This document shows positions 45,319 to 58,320 of a stretch of DNA of 64,000 nucleotides, piece after piece. The notes under the pieces were generated by a model. That model searched no databases and was not told the DNA's origin. It saw nothing but the letters and a program-made list of their open reading frames with translations. The stretch is from Aralia elata (lineage: Eukaryota; Streptophyta; Magnoliopsida; Apiales; Araliaceae): contig JAVJAP010000214.1 of the NCBI GenBank assembly GCA_034770075.1, positions 372,001 through 436,000 of the forward strand. The letters run 5' to 3'. Both the position numbers and the translations under genes were made by a program. Positions within the stretch are counted from its first letter, which is position 1. Each line of letters begins with the position of its first letter.

Positions 45319-47138
45319 TGTTAGGTTTGTATATGATGCGAACATGCAATTAAATTACATAAATAAAGCGGAAACGCGATAAAATCGAATTTTAAAATTT
45401 TATACAAACCATCACCATGATCAATCTATGTTCTCAATTAACGATATAAATGAAAGAGATAGAGATAAAAATTATACCCTCGTAGAACCGTGCTTTTTCG
45501 GGTACAAGTTCACCTCCAATTCCTTCGCATTCTCCTTGAATTCCACCGACTAAATTCCTTTGCTTGATCAACGTTAGCTACCCAAGTGTTTGGCCTCTAG
45601 AGGTGATCCACCAAGGAAGAATAGTTATTCAAGAAGTTGGGTGTTGGTAAAACCCTAGTTTCTATCTCTATAGAAATTGTAAGTACTCTCCACAATCTAA
45701 TGCAAGAGTGTGTAGCCCTAATCTATAATAAGACTCCTCTTATTTATTGATGTAGGAATAACCCTTCCCTAAACTATTTAGGATTATGATTTCTATTATA
45801 ATTAAACTCTTTTAATTAATTATGCTCCTAATCCAATTAGGAATTCATGTGAGAGTACTTCTATTAATTAATTCCCAATCCCTATTAGGAATTAAATAAT
45901 AGTAATAATAATAATAATAATAAGACTCCTCTTATTAATTTATATTTAATATTTCTAAAATATTAAATAATAAATAGTAAGCTATTTAATTTATTCTATC
46001 TCCATAGATTAAATTAAATATACTTAACTTATTATTACAATTATGCCATTTACTTCTTAAATAAATATTTTCCTTTTACGGTGTGACCCTTTAGGTTCTC
46101 CATATTAAATCGGTTGTGAATAAATCAATTAGAACAATTCTAATCTTATTCAAATAAATAAATTAAACTATTTAATTCATTTAAATAAATAATATTTATT
46201 CTACAATAAGGGTAAGCCCCCTTAGCGATCAACGACTTTCCAGATAATATAGATTTCAACATTAATCATAAAAGAACCTTTCATTGCATAGTTACCGTAC
46301 AATTCAATCCTTCTACCATACAATGTCCCAATTAAATATAAGACATGGAATTACTGTCAAGTCTTATTTTATTTAATTATATGTATTTCGATTCCCAAAT
46401 GCACAACTCTAAATAATGCAAATTAGAAACACCTTTCTAATTTCATTCTGTCTTGGCCAAGGACTACTGAGTTGTCATTTATCGAATCACATAGGACATT
46501 CACATCTTTTACTAGACGTGGTAGATTCTTTGTTGATTATTCACCTATCTCCATGTACAACTTATTATACCCAATCATACCCTTTGATATACCCTAAAAA
46601 TCTTAAGGGATATATCAAAGTATAACTCATCATATATAAGATACTATGATGATCTCAAGTCCAAGGATCACTTGTACTACTATCACTATAGGAATTCCTA
46701 TTGACAGGCGAGTAAAACTTCATTAGGTATTCCTTAGCGAGTCACGTTCAGTGAACTTATTCTCCAATAAGCACCTATATACTTGCTTTAGTGTCTCCAT
46801 ACAAATGATTATGAGATCAATCATCCTCTTCTTAAGAGCAAGCAATGTATGTACTAATCTATCCGGATTCACTAATCCCCTTTTTAGTAATCCAACGATT
46901 AGGAAAGATTTTAGTTTGTGAGCTATCTAGAATTTAGATTTCATTAGCATGATCATCATCATGATTCTAAAAGCATTGCTCAAAACTATAGCTTTATCAC
47001 ATTTAATATAACAGCACGATGTAGATAATATAAAATGCCTTTTAAGAAAATCAATTCTTTTATTAATAAATGAATAAGATTACAAAGTATATGCTACATC
47101 ATATCAAATATGATTGGCTTGTGTGCATACTATTTTCA
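45319..47138 (-). mobile_element. Copia E 5' LTR (1820 bases)
   Basis: Minus strand: TGAAAATAGTATGC at 47138 to CAAACCTAACA at 45319. Homologous to LTR D throughout. It sits in sirevirus-like LTR sequence that continues at 47139. Confidence 0.9.
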
Positions 47139-47903
47139 CTGTCTTAGGCATGTCATTCTACTGATTAGTCAATGTTGGCAACGTAGAATATCAAATCCAT
47201 TTCTTGGTTGCTTGTCTGAATGAGGATCGCAGAGTGTTTGGCTGACTGAACGATCTTCTGGTGAGAGTTGATTCTTGCAGACGTTCATGGTGATCTTTCA
47301 TGTTGCGTTTAGATCACTTAGAGACAGTATCAAAGTTTAACTCCTTTATCTTCTTGAGAACTGTCGTCTTACTAATGCAGATGTGACTCTACGATCGATC
47401 TTGACTGATGATAGAATTAACTCTATGATCTGCCGAGTCACTTGCGTTTGTCTAGCCAAATTTCACTTTACGTCTACCTGGCCCAACTCTACAATGCAAC
47501 TGGCCCAACTCTATGTTATCCTGGTCCAACTCTACGATGCCGAGAGAGAGCTCTGTGACTGACCGAGCTTCACTCTACGATGCTACTGATGCGACTGGCC
47601 GAGCTTCACTCTACGTTTACCTAGCAGACTCTATGCACCTTCAAGCTGTTTGAACTCCAAGTTGGCTGACTGTTCTTCGATCCTTTACTAGATGCTTTAT
47701 GATGACTTGTGTAGGACTCAACGATCAGTCCAACCTTAGCTTTTTACATATATCATTTCAGCTCATAAGATCAACCTAACAAGTTTGATCTTTTCTATCT
47801 AAGTCCTTGTACATCAAAACTTTGTAAGGACTTTACAATTCAGCTACTGAAACACATATATATTAATATCACAACATTAACTTAAAACATGTGATTCCTA
47901 ACA
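47139..47903 (-). mobile_element. Sirevirus-like LTR fragment with CTCTACG repeats
   Basis: The minus strand starts TGTTAGGAATCACATG at 47903, a copia-style LTR start, and is cut by LTR E at 47138. Between 47380 and 47620 the words CTCTACG and CTGGCC(C/G)A recur irregularly about ten times. The same CTCTACG word is found at 26420-26500 beside a sirevirus RNase H. The lineage is inference. Confidence 0.5.
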
Positions 47904-47947
47904 CTGCTATCTAACACCGACTTTGGGTGTTCAAATATCTCATCTAC

Positions 47948-48673
47948 TCAACAAATAGCTCCGGCGTTCTTACACAACCCACATATGAGAGATGGGTGTG
48001 GAGGTCGGCCAGATGTTGCACTTTGCAATGCATGAAGAATGGAGCTATGGATAACTTTGCCCACGTCAATACTTTTTCCAGTGACAATTGAGTAAAGGAA
48101 TGCTGCCCTAGATTTAGTTACCTCTGAAACATGAGATGAAGGCATTAATTTAGCACAAAGGAAATAAAACCAAGCCTTACCATATCTGCTTAGTGCGATC
48201 TGAGGGAAAGAAACTGCTAAAGCTACTCGAATCGTCCATTGCGTCCTAGGCTTGCATAAGCCTTAAATAACCTCATCCCAGTTGGGTCCATCCTGAACGT
48301 ACTCCGAATAATCATCTTCCTCAATGTTTGGTAGGCCATAGTATGTATTAATGGTTTTGCTGTTAATGGGTACTGCCTTGCCTCGAACCGTGGCGACCTT
48401 GTTCACTGCCTCAACCACATTAGCATAGAATTCAGTTACAATTGCTACCACAGCGGCTTCGGGTTGAGATGTTAATGCCCCCCAGCCACGTTCCTGAATC
48501 ATTCGCTGGATTTTAAGCCCATTGGCCTCTTGTGGCACCAAGCCACGCTCTTGAATCAAATTTTTATTAACCAAAGAGGTATGAAATCACTCAAAGGCTT
48601 CTTTACTAACAAAATTTGAATGATCATAAGTGGAAAAAGAAGATCGTGATGTACGTTGACGTTTGGGTGCCAT
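47948..48673 (-). pseudogene. Athila-type envelope-position ORF (plant transposon protein domain), two stops
   Basis: Frame of 242 codons from ATG at 48671-48673, interrupted by TGA at 48587-48589 and TAA at 48263-48265. Diagnostic segments: TEFYANVVEA, VRGKAVPINSKTINTYYGLP and LMPSSHVSEVTKSRAAFLYSIVTGKSI. This matches the putative plant transposon protein domain found in Athila-type elements after pol, in the position of a retroviral envelope gene. The N-terminus is basic (APKRQRTSRSS). I see no signal peptide or transmembrane segment, so envelope function is not supported by sequence. Confidence 0.72.
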
Positions 48674-49619
48674 CTGAAAAGGTTGACAATGATTAAAAAC
48701 CAAAATAGTGATGAAATATGTGGTTTGGGCAATATATCAAACACGTGGTGTGCGCCCAAATTTGTGCCCAAAATCCAAGCCCCTCGATTGCTTCAATCTC
48801 CTCCAATTGTTGTTTCAAACACTAAAAAGAATCACAACGAGTGTAATTTAATCACAAGGATAGAGAGAAGTGATTGCATGTACCCGTTACCTTGTGTGCT
48901 TGAAGAAGATGAAAAACTTGTAAACTTGAGATTTCAACTCCTTCTCCAAATATAAGTACTTGAACCCTCCTTGCAGTGATGGAGTTAGGGTTAAGTTGTT
49001 GAGTTATTATGGAATTGAATCTCTATTTATGGTAGGAATTAATTTGGTTGGGTGAATATGGAATGTGGGTGATTATGGGTGTGTTTGTGGGGGAGTGGGA
49101 GAAGTTTTGGCCGAGAGAATAGGGGGAAGTAAGGGGAAAGAGCGCGCGGGCGCTGCACTAAATTTTGCTGATACACGCACGAGCGCCACGACCCCTGATG
49201 TGTGCGCTACGGCTCTTGAATAAGCGTCGCGACCCTTGAGTTTGTGCGCCGCGATGCATAATCTGTGATTGGTTTTCCTTGTGTGGCCACATTCTTTTTA
49301 ATTTTATGCTGAAGGTTTGAGCATCGCGGCCCATGATAGTGGGCACCGCGGCTCCTGAGGCATGCCGCGACCAATGATTTTGTGCGTCGCGACTCCTAAT
49401 CTCTGATTGGTGCGCGACTGAAAGCTTGTTAGGCCAAAATTTTTCCTTTTCCTTAGCCATTCCGATGCATGCTTCTCACACAATGAATTAATTCTCAATC
49501 TCCACAAATTTGATGAACATCTTGTATCCCCTGAATTAATTTGCCAACAAAGCTCAACTTAATTAATTAATTATGCAAAAATTAAACTAAAACAAATAGA
49601 CTTAATAAATTCAAATCTA
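48674..49619 (-). other. Region upstream of the Athila-type ORF with GC-rich repeats
   Basis: Non-coding. Between 49140 and 49440 the words GTGCGCYGCGA, CGCGACC and CACCGCGGC recur about nine times in both orientations at 20-45 base spacing, in contrast to the AT-rich surroundings. Short frames on the minus strand here simply read through the repeats and show no family resemblance. Confidence 0.55.
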
Positions 49620-49700
49620 ATTATCAATTAACCTATGGGTTGCCTCCTAATAGCGCTTGTTTTTAAGTCTTCAGCCTGACTTCTTCTTTTTCAATCACTC
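49620..49700 (-). other. Possible Athila pol-end signature
   Basis: The minus strand carries AAGCGCTATTAGGAGGCAACCC. An AAGCGCTT...GGGAGGCAACCC sentence commonly follows the pol frame in Athila-type elements, as I recall it. If right, the ORF at 47948-48673 lies downstream of pol as expected for Athila. Confidence 0.45.
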
Positions 49701-49727
49701 AGGCTCGTTGACATTATCGAGAGTGCT

Positions 49728-49900
49728 AGGACTGAGTATTCGGTTTTAACCGAACCGAATATCTTATTTGGTTATAACCAAATACCAAACCGAACTTATT
49801 TTTGCTATCCGAAAGACTACCCGAATTGACAAATAACTGAATTACCGAAAACCGAATAACCAAATAAGTTATTTAGTTATTTCGGTTAATAACCGAACCT
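49728..49900. mobile_element. Possible hAT-type transposon terminus
   Basis: Begins TAGGACTGAGTATTCGG, followed by dense GGTTTTAACCGAACC, ACCGAATA, ACCAAATA and CGGTTAATAACCG words in both orientations. Such subterminal ATTCGGTT/AACCGAAT repeats and a TAG..CTG-type start are common in plant hAT elements. No matching opposite end was seen up to 50966 and no transposase was found, so it would be one end of a truncated or non-autonomous element. Confidence 0.45.
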
Positions 49901-50966
49901 TCTTTCCATAAAAAAATATTAATTTCAAATTTTCAATAGTACTAGAGTTTTCAATCAATACAACCATAATAATTCATAACCTTAACAAAGTTTAATGGTT
50001 TAAAACTAACAATACATAATCCATAATTTCACAAAGTCTAATTAATGTCATAATTTAACAAAGTCTAATTAATCAACAACAATATGCAGCAACATGCAAC
50101 ACAACAGACAACAAGATGCAGTAACAACCAACAGGTCAGCACTCAGCTAGCTAGCAGCACTGCAGCAACACAAGCACACGACAGCCAACAACAGGCAGCA
50201 GCCCAACAACACAACAATATAACATTAAAATGTTGTTATAGCTAATTAAGATGAGTTGAACATGTAAGAAAATGTTTTAAGAAACATATAACTAATTGAG
50301 ATTAAGGAAAATATAGGTCATTGGAATCATGCCAGTTTAGAACTTGTGACACCAAATATTGATGTATTTGAATTTTGCGTAAACCAAAAGGTTAAAATTT
50401 GAAATGTAATAATCAGAACTGTGAATACAAAGTTGTTGACTACTAAAAAATATTATAACAAAAAAACAAAGGATAAAAATGAGACGAAAGAAGGGAAAAT
50501 TATGCAAAACTTTAGGTGTCAACTGTTTTAACTGGTAAATACTCTAGGTAGGCTTAACAGAAATTTGCTTTTGTTTGTTCTACTGTTTATTTTGGACCAA
50601 ATATATGAAATTTGCACAAGAGAAGTTCCATAGAAAGCTTACATCAGTTCCACCCATTAATGGGACAAGCATGGTGGAAATCATTACACTTGTGCCCAGC
50701 ACTAATATGTAGTTTTGAAATGCTAACAAGATGGTTTCAACTGCAGAACAAAACTTCACTCATAAATAAATAAGAATTAATTAAGATTAATTGTGCAGAG
50801 TTGAACAAAAAGATTATGATATGTTTCTCTAAAAGAATGTTCAAAGGTTATTATTATATTCAGTTCCAAGTTGGGTTTGTATTGAAAATGCAATACCACC
50901 ATTCATCAAAATCAAATCATTTGGCAAATTGACAACAAACTAACTTATCTCTAAACGTGCTTTGGT
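49901..50966. other. No gene seen; CAACA/CAGCA-rich tract
   Basis: No coding frame or transposon motif recognised. At 50060-50222 the DNA is unusually rich in CAACA, CAGCA and ACAAC on the plus strand, a simple-sequence bias rather than a gene. The region between the possible hAT end and LTR J is unassigned. Confidence 0.5.
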
Positions 50967-51178
50967 TGTGACGACCCCAAATTCGGGTACCTTAAACCCG
51001 AATCTGGTGCTCCACGGTACATCCCATTCCATACAACAGACTAGACATGAATATAATTACTATATTATTACAACACACCTTACTCTTAATCTCAGGTTCT
51101 ATTACCATTACATCATTCTAAATACATAATAAGTCTTAATATTACATCAGTACTAATACAAATAAACTATGACGTCAT

Positions 51179-51240
51179 CTAGACGTTCATCTTGCCCTTT
51201 CCCTTGTCTTTACCGGAACCTTCAACCCGCTCGGGCTTAG
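51179..51240 (-). other. LTR mini-exon candidate, LTR J copy
   Basis: Minus strand: acceptor AAACATTGCAG ends at 51241; a phase-1 frame follows with Ala-Lys start, GKDKGKGK, and TAG at 51179-51181. Upstream GCCCATTCTTGC matches the other copies. Sequence between the start and the KGKG tail differs from B and C in both length and residues. Confidence 0.6.
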
Positions 51241-52574
51241 CTGCAATGTTTTAATATAAAGCAAGAATGGGCATTCAATTGCCCAGTAAGTATAGTAGTT
51301 GAATAACAACAATATCATCAATCATATCATTTCTCTTCGACAACTGAACAATAGTTGTGAAATATTCTGAATAAACAGGAATAATATTTTACTTTCGTTT
51401 AAAACATTTTCGAAACGACATATTGAGTGGTCATAAGACCTTGAACTTTCTTTAGCTTTCTTGAAAAGGTACACAACAATATAACTGCAAACCGTCTTGC
51501 TTACGAGCACTTCTAGGTGATCAGCCTATTATACTCTATGTTGATCAACACTCTAGCTGGAAACGACTATATGTGTTTGTTTAGGCGCTCAATGCCTTGT
51601 CAGAATAACTGACTAAAAATTGCCCCTAATATTAGGGTTGTTCATCTCATTCATGTCTCGGAATCCTAACCAAAGCAATTCGGTTGGTAGCTCTACTTAA
51701 TCATCAATAACATTTCCAGGATTTATTATCAAATCAATTAAATATTTTAATATCTGTCTAGCCGAAACAAATGGCATCGACGTTCTCTATAACAGTTCAT
51801 ATATATGTGAACTTAAAAGCTTTAACAATTTATGTCATAACATAGCTCGAATACTTGCGCAAATACTGAAAAAATTTACATAAGTAAGGAATTCACACAA
51901 CTATATATGTATTGCATAAATTGGAACTTCAAACATCGCATGAGAGTCATGAGAATATAATCAAATGAATCAAATGAACTTCAAACACAAGGGTTAGACA
52001 AGCGTTAGAAAACTTGCCTTAAGCGCTTGCTACTACTTGACATTAATCGTCCATCAAAAGTCCTACACATTTAAGTACATATCCACATACCAATTAGCCA
52101 CATAATTGATGCCAAATATTGGTTTAAATTATACTATAATGTTTCATTCTAATTAGAAACATAATATCAAACAAGGTTACACACACTTGATACGATGTTT
52201 CGACGTTCGCACAACGCACGCCCTATTCGCCTCCTATGCATAAGTTTAGCATGCTCATACACTTGTCTAATTCATCATTGATTAATGCTAAGAGTCATTA
52301 TAAACCATAATGTACAAGTTTTAGAACTTAAAACAATAACTTTTAGCATTGGAAACATTACACGTTACATACGTGCATGTACGACGCTCTCTTTTTGCTT
52401 TCTAATGCACAATAGTCCTAAAAATGGCCAATTTATAAATTGATCAAAGCATTAAGTTACAGTTCTAAATATCAAAAGTTGTAGTTCTACTTCTTAGCTT
52501 TCCGAATCATCTTGAATCATCCAAAACGGAGTTCGTATGAGAAAGTTACGCCCATTTTAGTAAAGGAGGTCAGA

Positions 52575-52680
52575 GCTGTCAAGCCCATGCGCCCAGCGCG
52601 CGCGCCCGCCTGCGCCCAGCATGCCCAGAGCGTCCGCGCGGTGCCCCACCGCGCCCGCGCCCAAGGCATGGCCCCAAGGC
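52575..52680 (-). repeat. GC-rich stem-loop cluster in LTR J
   Basis: A block of GCGCCC, GCGCGC and CCCAGC words includes an 8-base stem GCGCGGTG / CACCGCGC with a three-base loop at 52636-52654. The position within the LTR corresponds to the clusters in LTRs B and I, but the sequence is unrelated. Confidence 0.8.
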
Positions 52681-53640
52681 TTGGTTTCCTACTCGTTTTG
52701 GCAGTTTGACATACAAACTTCAAACCTTCATAACTTCTTCGTTATAAGTCGAAATTAGGCCGTTCCGGAGGTTATAGAAAACTTATAACATGAAATCAAA
52801 ACTCTCATGGATTCATAATTTTACAGATTCATTTACTAGCCATAAAATTGGCCCAAAAGTTCCTCCAAGGCTAAGTTTTCACTATTTTGGACAGATTGGA
52901 CACCTTTTCTCCCAAACGCCATAACTCCCTCATCCGAGGTTGAAATGCGTTTGTTCCAAAGCCTACGGCTTACTAACTCAGGGTACTATACTACCCCAGA
53001 AGCTTAGAATTAAACATATAACACAATAATACCAGAATTAAATCAAAGGACTGTTCATACCAATTTTCATTATCAAGCCTAGTTTACTAATTCTTTCGTT
53101 ACGGATTCGTTTTAAGAGCTTTTTACTCCGTTCCAATTGGGTGATACTCTTAATTCATAAGAGTATAACACAACACACATAAACACAACATTTAATAACC
53201 ATGATTAATGTAATTCTTGTCCAAACCAGTCCGTACAGTCTGTTTCTTTTTCCTTTATGCACAGGTATGGTTTTCTTTCTTTTGTTCCACTCTTGGATGC
53301 TATTAACAGATGTTTTAAGGTACTAAGAACATATATATTCGTTCATTAACAACCAACAACATCACAACAACCACAACAAAATCTACCATTAACGAAGCAA
53401 TATCTAGAAAGCTTGAGATGGTTATGGAAATAGGCTAAGGTTTTGTTGTTACCTCTTGTAGCTTATCTTCTTAGTGCTAGAGGGTTGTTACAGAGGCTGA
53501 ACTTTCTCTTCTTCTCCTTTTTCTCCTTTTTCTTCTTCTCCTCCTTCCACCCGTCTTTCTCTCTACTATCTCTCTCTAGCTTCTTTGCATGTTCTTACTA
53601 AGGTCTTGCTTAGGAAATGAAAGGGATGGGAAATGAGGAG

Positions 53641-53648
53641 TATTTATA
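53641..53648 (-). promoter_or_regulatory. TATA box and GA-rich leader of LTR J
   Basis: The minus strand reads CTCTATAAATACTCC. Downstream (53580-53500) the leader is an AGAGAGA and GGAGAAGAAG purine run, as in LTRs B and C. Confidence 0.65.
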
Positions 53649-54217
53649 GAGGAGTGGCTGAGCTCCTTGGATGGGTGAAGGGACAGAGCACGCCAGACAT
53701 TGCAGCTCCCCATGTACGGGTGGGAGAGCTTTGGCCTCCCCCATGCTTGGTCGGTGGTCGGACATTCTCTCTCCCTTCTCCCCAGTTGCTTGTCCCTCTT
53801 TTTCCTTTACCAAATGAAGAATGTTTTCTTCTCATGTAATCCCACTCACTTGCTTGCCTCCTCTTCCTTCCGTACTCTTCTTCCTCACAATGCCCAGCTG
53901 GAAATTTCTCTCTCCTCATGACCCAACGGGTCATGGATCATGGGTCATGGGTTTGGGTTATGGGTTTGGGTCTGCTTCATGGGTTTTGGGCTCCCATTTG
54001 GGCCACTATTCATAATTCTATTGGGCTTCAAATCACCAATGCAATTGGACTTCTAATAAAAATTCAATTGGGCTTAAATAAAATCCCACACTTGGATTAT
54101 TAACCCCTCTCATTAACGCTTTGACGAAATTATGAAAAGTCGTAAAATCGAAAAGGCGTCTTTTGCGTAAACAATGTTTTAGCGTTATTCCTCTAAATGA
54201 TTTAATCAATACCATGA

Positions 54218-55565
54218 AATAACTGTTTAGGATTAGGGTTTCTATTCTAATTAAACTCCTTTAATTAAATTAAACTCATAATCCAATTAGGAATTCAGAG
54301 AGTACTTCTATTAATTAATTCTCAATCCCTATTAGGAATTAAATAATAGTAATAGTAATAATAATAATAATAAGACTCCTCTTATTAATTTATATTTAAT
54401 ATTTCTAAAATATTAAATAATAAATATTAGGCTATTTAATTTATTCTATCTCCATAGACTAAATTAAATACACTTAATTTATTATTACAATTATGCCATT
54501 TACTTCTTAAATAAATATTTTTTTTTGCGGTGTGACCCTTTAGGTTCTCCATATTAAACCGGTTGTGAATAAATCAATTAGAACAATTCTAATCTTATTT
54601 AAATAAATAAATTAAACTATTTAATTTATTTAAATAAATAATATTTATTCTACAATAAGGGTAAGCCCCCTTAGCGATCAACGACTTTCCAGATAATATA
54701 GATTTCAGCATTAATCATAAAAGAACATTTCAGTGCATAGTTACCGTACAATTCAATCCTTCTACCATACAATGTTCTAATTAAATATAAGACATGGAAT
54801 TACTGTCAAGTCTTATTTTATTTAATTATATGTATTTCGATTCTCAAATGCACAACTCTAAATAATGCAAATTAGAAACTCTTTTCTAATTTCATTCTGC
54901 CTTGGTCAAGGACTACTGAGTTGTCATTTATCGAATCACATAGGACATTCACATCTTTTACTAGACGTGGTAGATTCTTTGTTGATCATTCACCTATCTC
55001 CATGTACAACTTATTATACCCAATCATACCCGTTGTTATACCCTAAAGGTCTTAAGGGACATGTCAAAGTATAACTCATCATACACAAGATACTATGATG
55101 ATCTCAAGTCAAAGGATCACTTGTACTACTATCACTAGAGGAATTCCTATTGACAGGCGAGTAAAACTCCATTAGGTATTCCTTAGCGAGCCACGTTCAG
55201 TGAACTTATTCTCCAATAAGCACCTACATACTTGCTTTAGTGTCTCCACGTAAATAATTATGAGATCAATCATCCTCTTCTTAAGAGCAAGCAACATATG
55301 TACTAATCTATCCGGATTCACTAATCCCCTTTTTAGTAATCCAACGATTAGGAACGATTTTAGTTTGTGAGCTATCTAGAATTTAGATCTCATTAGTATG
55401 ATCACTATCATGATTCTAAAAGCATTGCTTAAGACTATGAGTTTATCACATTTAATATAACAGCACTATGTAGATAATATAAAATGCCTTTAATAACCGA
55501 ATAAGATTACAAAGTATATGCTACATCATATCAAATATGATTGGCTTGTGTGCATACTACTTTCA
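54218..55565 (-). mobile_element. Copia G 3' LTR, truncated
   Basis: The minus strand starts TGAAAGTAGTATGC at 55565, directly after the polypurine tract GCAAGTGGGAGAT (55566-55578). Collinear with LTRs D and E but stops at about 54218, so roughly the last 450 bases are missing at the junction with LTR J. That it follows the pol end proves which end of the element it is. Confidence 0.88.
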
Positions 55566-58320
55566 ATCTCCCACTTGCACTAAAGCCAATCGTCATGGTA
55601 TCTAATACCCTTCTTCTCTAAGTGACGATCATCTTGCCGTTTGGATAAAGCTTCAGTAAATGGATATGCAATGTTGTTCTTGATAGTCCACTATCTCTAT
55701 AGTGACTTTTCTTCTTTCAATGATTCCTCTAATCAAATGAAAGTGCCGCAACACATGTTTGAATTTAAGATGAGACTTAGGAACTATTCCTAGTTCTGTG
55801 ATGAACTTTTCATCCAAACAATCAACTTGCAGCTTCACTTACAGCTATATACTTTGTCTTTGTCACTAAATCAGTAACTCTTTGCTATTTTGGAACCTTT
55901 CCAATTCACTGCACCACCATTCAAGGTAACAATTTACCCTAAAGTGGATTTGTTATCGTCTTGGTCAGTCTGAAAAACTTGAGTCTGTTTAGCCCTCTAG
56001 TTTTAATTCAGACCTACCATGAATTATGATCACATCTTCAATACCGGTTAAGTACTTAAGATGTTTATCACTGTCTTATAGTGATCTTTTCCAGAATATG
56101 ACTGATCAACATCAGGCCTTGTATATTCATTGCATACATGATAGTAACTCATGCGATCTCTCTTTAAATTGGAGACAATTTTATAGAGATTCACTCCATG
56201 GCTCATCATCATGAGACCTCTCTTGGAGTTTACCATGCTAAACGCCTTTAGCATCGAATGAATATACGTTCATTGGGTCAAGCCGAACATCCTTTTAAAT
56301 CTATCTATATAGATTTATATCCCCAATTTATAGGATGCTCCTCCCAAGTTATTCATGGAGGAATGTTTAGACAATTTTATCTTTACTGATTGTAGCATTG
56401 ATGTGTCATTCCTTATAAGTAATATATCAACATATAATATTAGGAATGTCACAGTGCTCCCACTGACCCTTTTGTACACACTAGGTTCATTCTCGTTTTT
56501 GATAAAATCAAACTCTTTTGATTGTCTCATCAAAATGAACGTTCCATCTTTGAGAAGCTTGCTTCAATCCATAAATGGATCATTGTAGCTTAAAACACGA
56601 TTTGCTTCAACCTTTGAAACAAATTCCTCTGGCTGTATCATACATACATTCTCCTCAAGTCTTCATTGAGGAAGGATATCTCCACATCCATTTTGCCAGA
56701 TTTCGTAATAAGTTGCCATTACAAGCAAAATCTAAATGGACTTGAGCATTACTCGGTAATAAGATTTTATTACAGTCAACTCCTTGACTTTATTTGAAAC
56801 CTTTTAAACATGTATGGTCTTATAGGTCTCCACCTTTCCATTTGCCCTAGTCTTTCTCTTTAAAAACCCATTTACACCCTCTAGACACTATGTCTTTTGG
56901 TGGAGTAACCAGAGTCTATACTTGGTTCTCATACATGGAGTCCATTTCGGATTTCATGGCCATCTGCCATTTCTCTGAGTGTCTTCTACTCATAGCCTCA
57001 TCGTATATAACTGGATCATCATCCTCTATGATGCGTACCTCATCATCATCCTCTATGATGAATCCATACCTCCTAGGTATCTTCGGTACTCTTCTAGATT
57101 TACGATTCGGTTATGGTACAATAGGTCTATCTACAAGTTCCTCAGTTTGACTTGTAGTACTTTGTGGTTCTTGAACTCCTTCAAGATCTATTACCCTCCC
57201 ACTAGCTCCTTCAATGATAAACATCTTTATCCAAGAAGACAGCATATAGGATTATAGTAATAATGCCCTAAACTTTCTTTAGGATATCCCACAACTCTGC
57301 ACTTGTCAAATTTTGTCCCAAACTTATCTTTTGAAACCTTTTCACATAAGTTGGATAACCCCTTACCTTAACATACTTAAGACTAGGAATCCTCCCTATC
57401 CATAACTTTTATAGAGTCTTGGGGCCGAATTTTGACGTTACCTTATTTTGTAGATATGCAGCCGTTTCTAGGGCATAACCCTAGAAGGATACTAGAATGT
57501 CGGTAAAAATCATTATGGACCGCACCATGTTCTACATGGTACAATTTTCCTTTTTAGATACAACCATCAATTATTGCGTATCATGAAACGTCCATTATGA
57601 GAAAAATACCATTTTGAGATGATCTATAAACTTATTGCACAAGTATTCCTTCCTCGATCTGATCAAATAATCTTAATACTTTGTCAATTTGTTTCACTTC
57701 TAAATTCTTTGAACCTTTCAAATGATTCAGACTTGTATTTCATCAAATACATATATTCAACTCTTTGAATGATCATTTCCTTTTCTTTTACTAGTTTGTT
57801 CAATTTGCAAAATTATTTTTCATGCAAGTCAAGTTTACAAAGTCCATCAAATGATCTTCTAGTTTCAAACAAAACATTATCATTATAAATAGAACAACAA
57901 TTGTTTTTAAATATAATACCAGAACCTTCCTTGTCCAACAACGGAAGTAATAATGTTTATTAAGAAAACTGGAACATAATAACAACTTATTAACTTAACA
58001 GACTTGCCCATAGGCAACGCTAAACTATAAGTTCCTACGGCTAATGTAGCAACCATTACTCTATTCTCCGCACGTAAGATTACTTACTCTTTGTTTAGTT
58101 TTCTACTTCTGCTTAGTCTCTCTTTTGGATTGTATACGTGAGAACTATAGCCGGTATCCAATACCCAAGTAGAACCTTGACTTACAGAAAGATTTATTTC
58201 AATGATGAACAAACCTATATCTGTAACCGAAGCTTCACTGAGCTTCTTCTGGTTAGCCTCTGCAAGATGCTCCATACAGTTTCTTTTCCAATGTCCAGGC
58301 TTATTGCAGTGGAAGCAAAC
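55566..58320 (-). pseudogene. Copia element G: zinc knuckle to RNase H, decayed
   Basis: From high to low coordinate on the minus strand: knuckle (CNKPGHWKRNC, Trp intact) cut at 58320 by LTR I; protease with LDTGYSSHVYN, where Cys is Tyr; decayed integrase with the second Asp kept and Lys (AAA) at the catalytic Glu; acidic linker and RT start near 57000; RT in which YVDD is YVD-I (56426-56434); RNase H tail (LRHFHLI, 55750). Nearly every lesion in integrase and RT is shared with copy D, and both differ from F. The 5' part of G should continue beyond the right edge of the window. Confidence 0.88.

Larger units (their letters stand above)
50967..54217 (-). mobile_element. Ty3 LTR J, solo or truncated (about 3.25 kb)
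   Basis: The minus strand ends GGGGTCGTCACA at 50967, like the Tekay-type LTR ends A, B, C and I. It has a TATA box at 53641, a GA-rich leader, donor-like AAGAGGTAACAAC near 53450, a GC-rich stem-loop cluster, GGCTGATCACC near 51521 and the mini-exon block. No PBS follows on the low-coordinate side, so it is a solo LTR or a 3' LTR. The expected TGTAAT start is not found; at about 54217 it abuts copia LTR G. Confidence 0.8.

Noticed and set aside
47380..47620. Possible satellite or regulatory array of CTCTACG words
   Set aside because: Spacing is irregular and the segment is better explained as internal repeats of a sirevirus-like LTR, since the same word occurs at 26420-26500.
49158..49460. 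A 100-codon minus-strand frame with repeated RDAQ/RGAQ words
   Set aside because: The repetition comes from the GC-rich tandem repeat in the DNA. No start context or homology is seen.
50060..50222. Possible glutamine/asparagine-rich coding exon in the CAACA/CAGCA tract
   Set aside because: All plus-strand frames contain stops within the tract and no splice or gene context is visible.
53610..53934. Several 60-96 codon frames around the LTR J promoter
   Set aside because: They fall in a purine-rich leader and promoter, overlap one another in many frames and show low-complexity composition.
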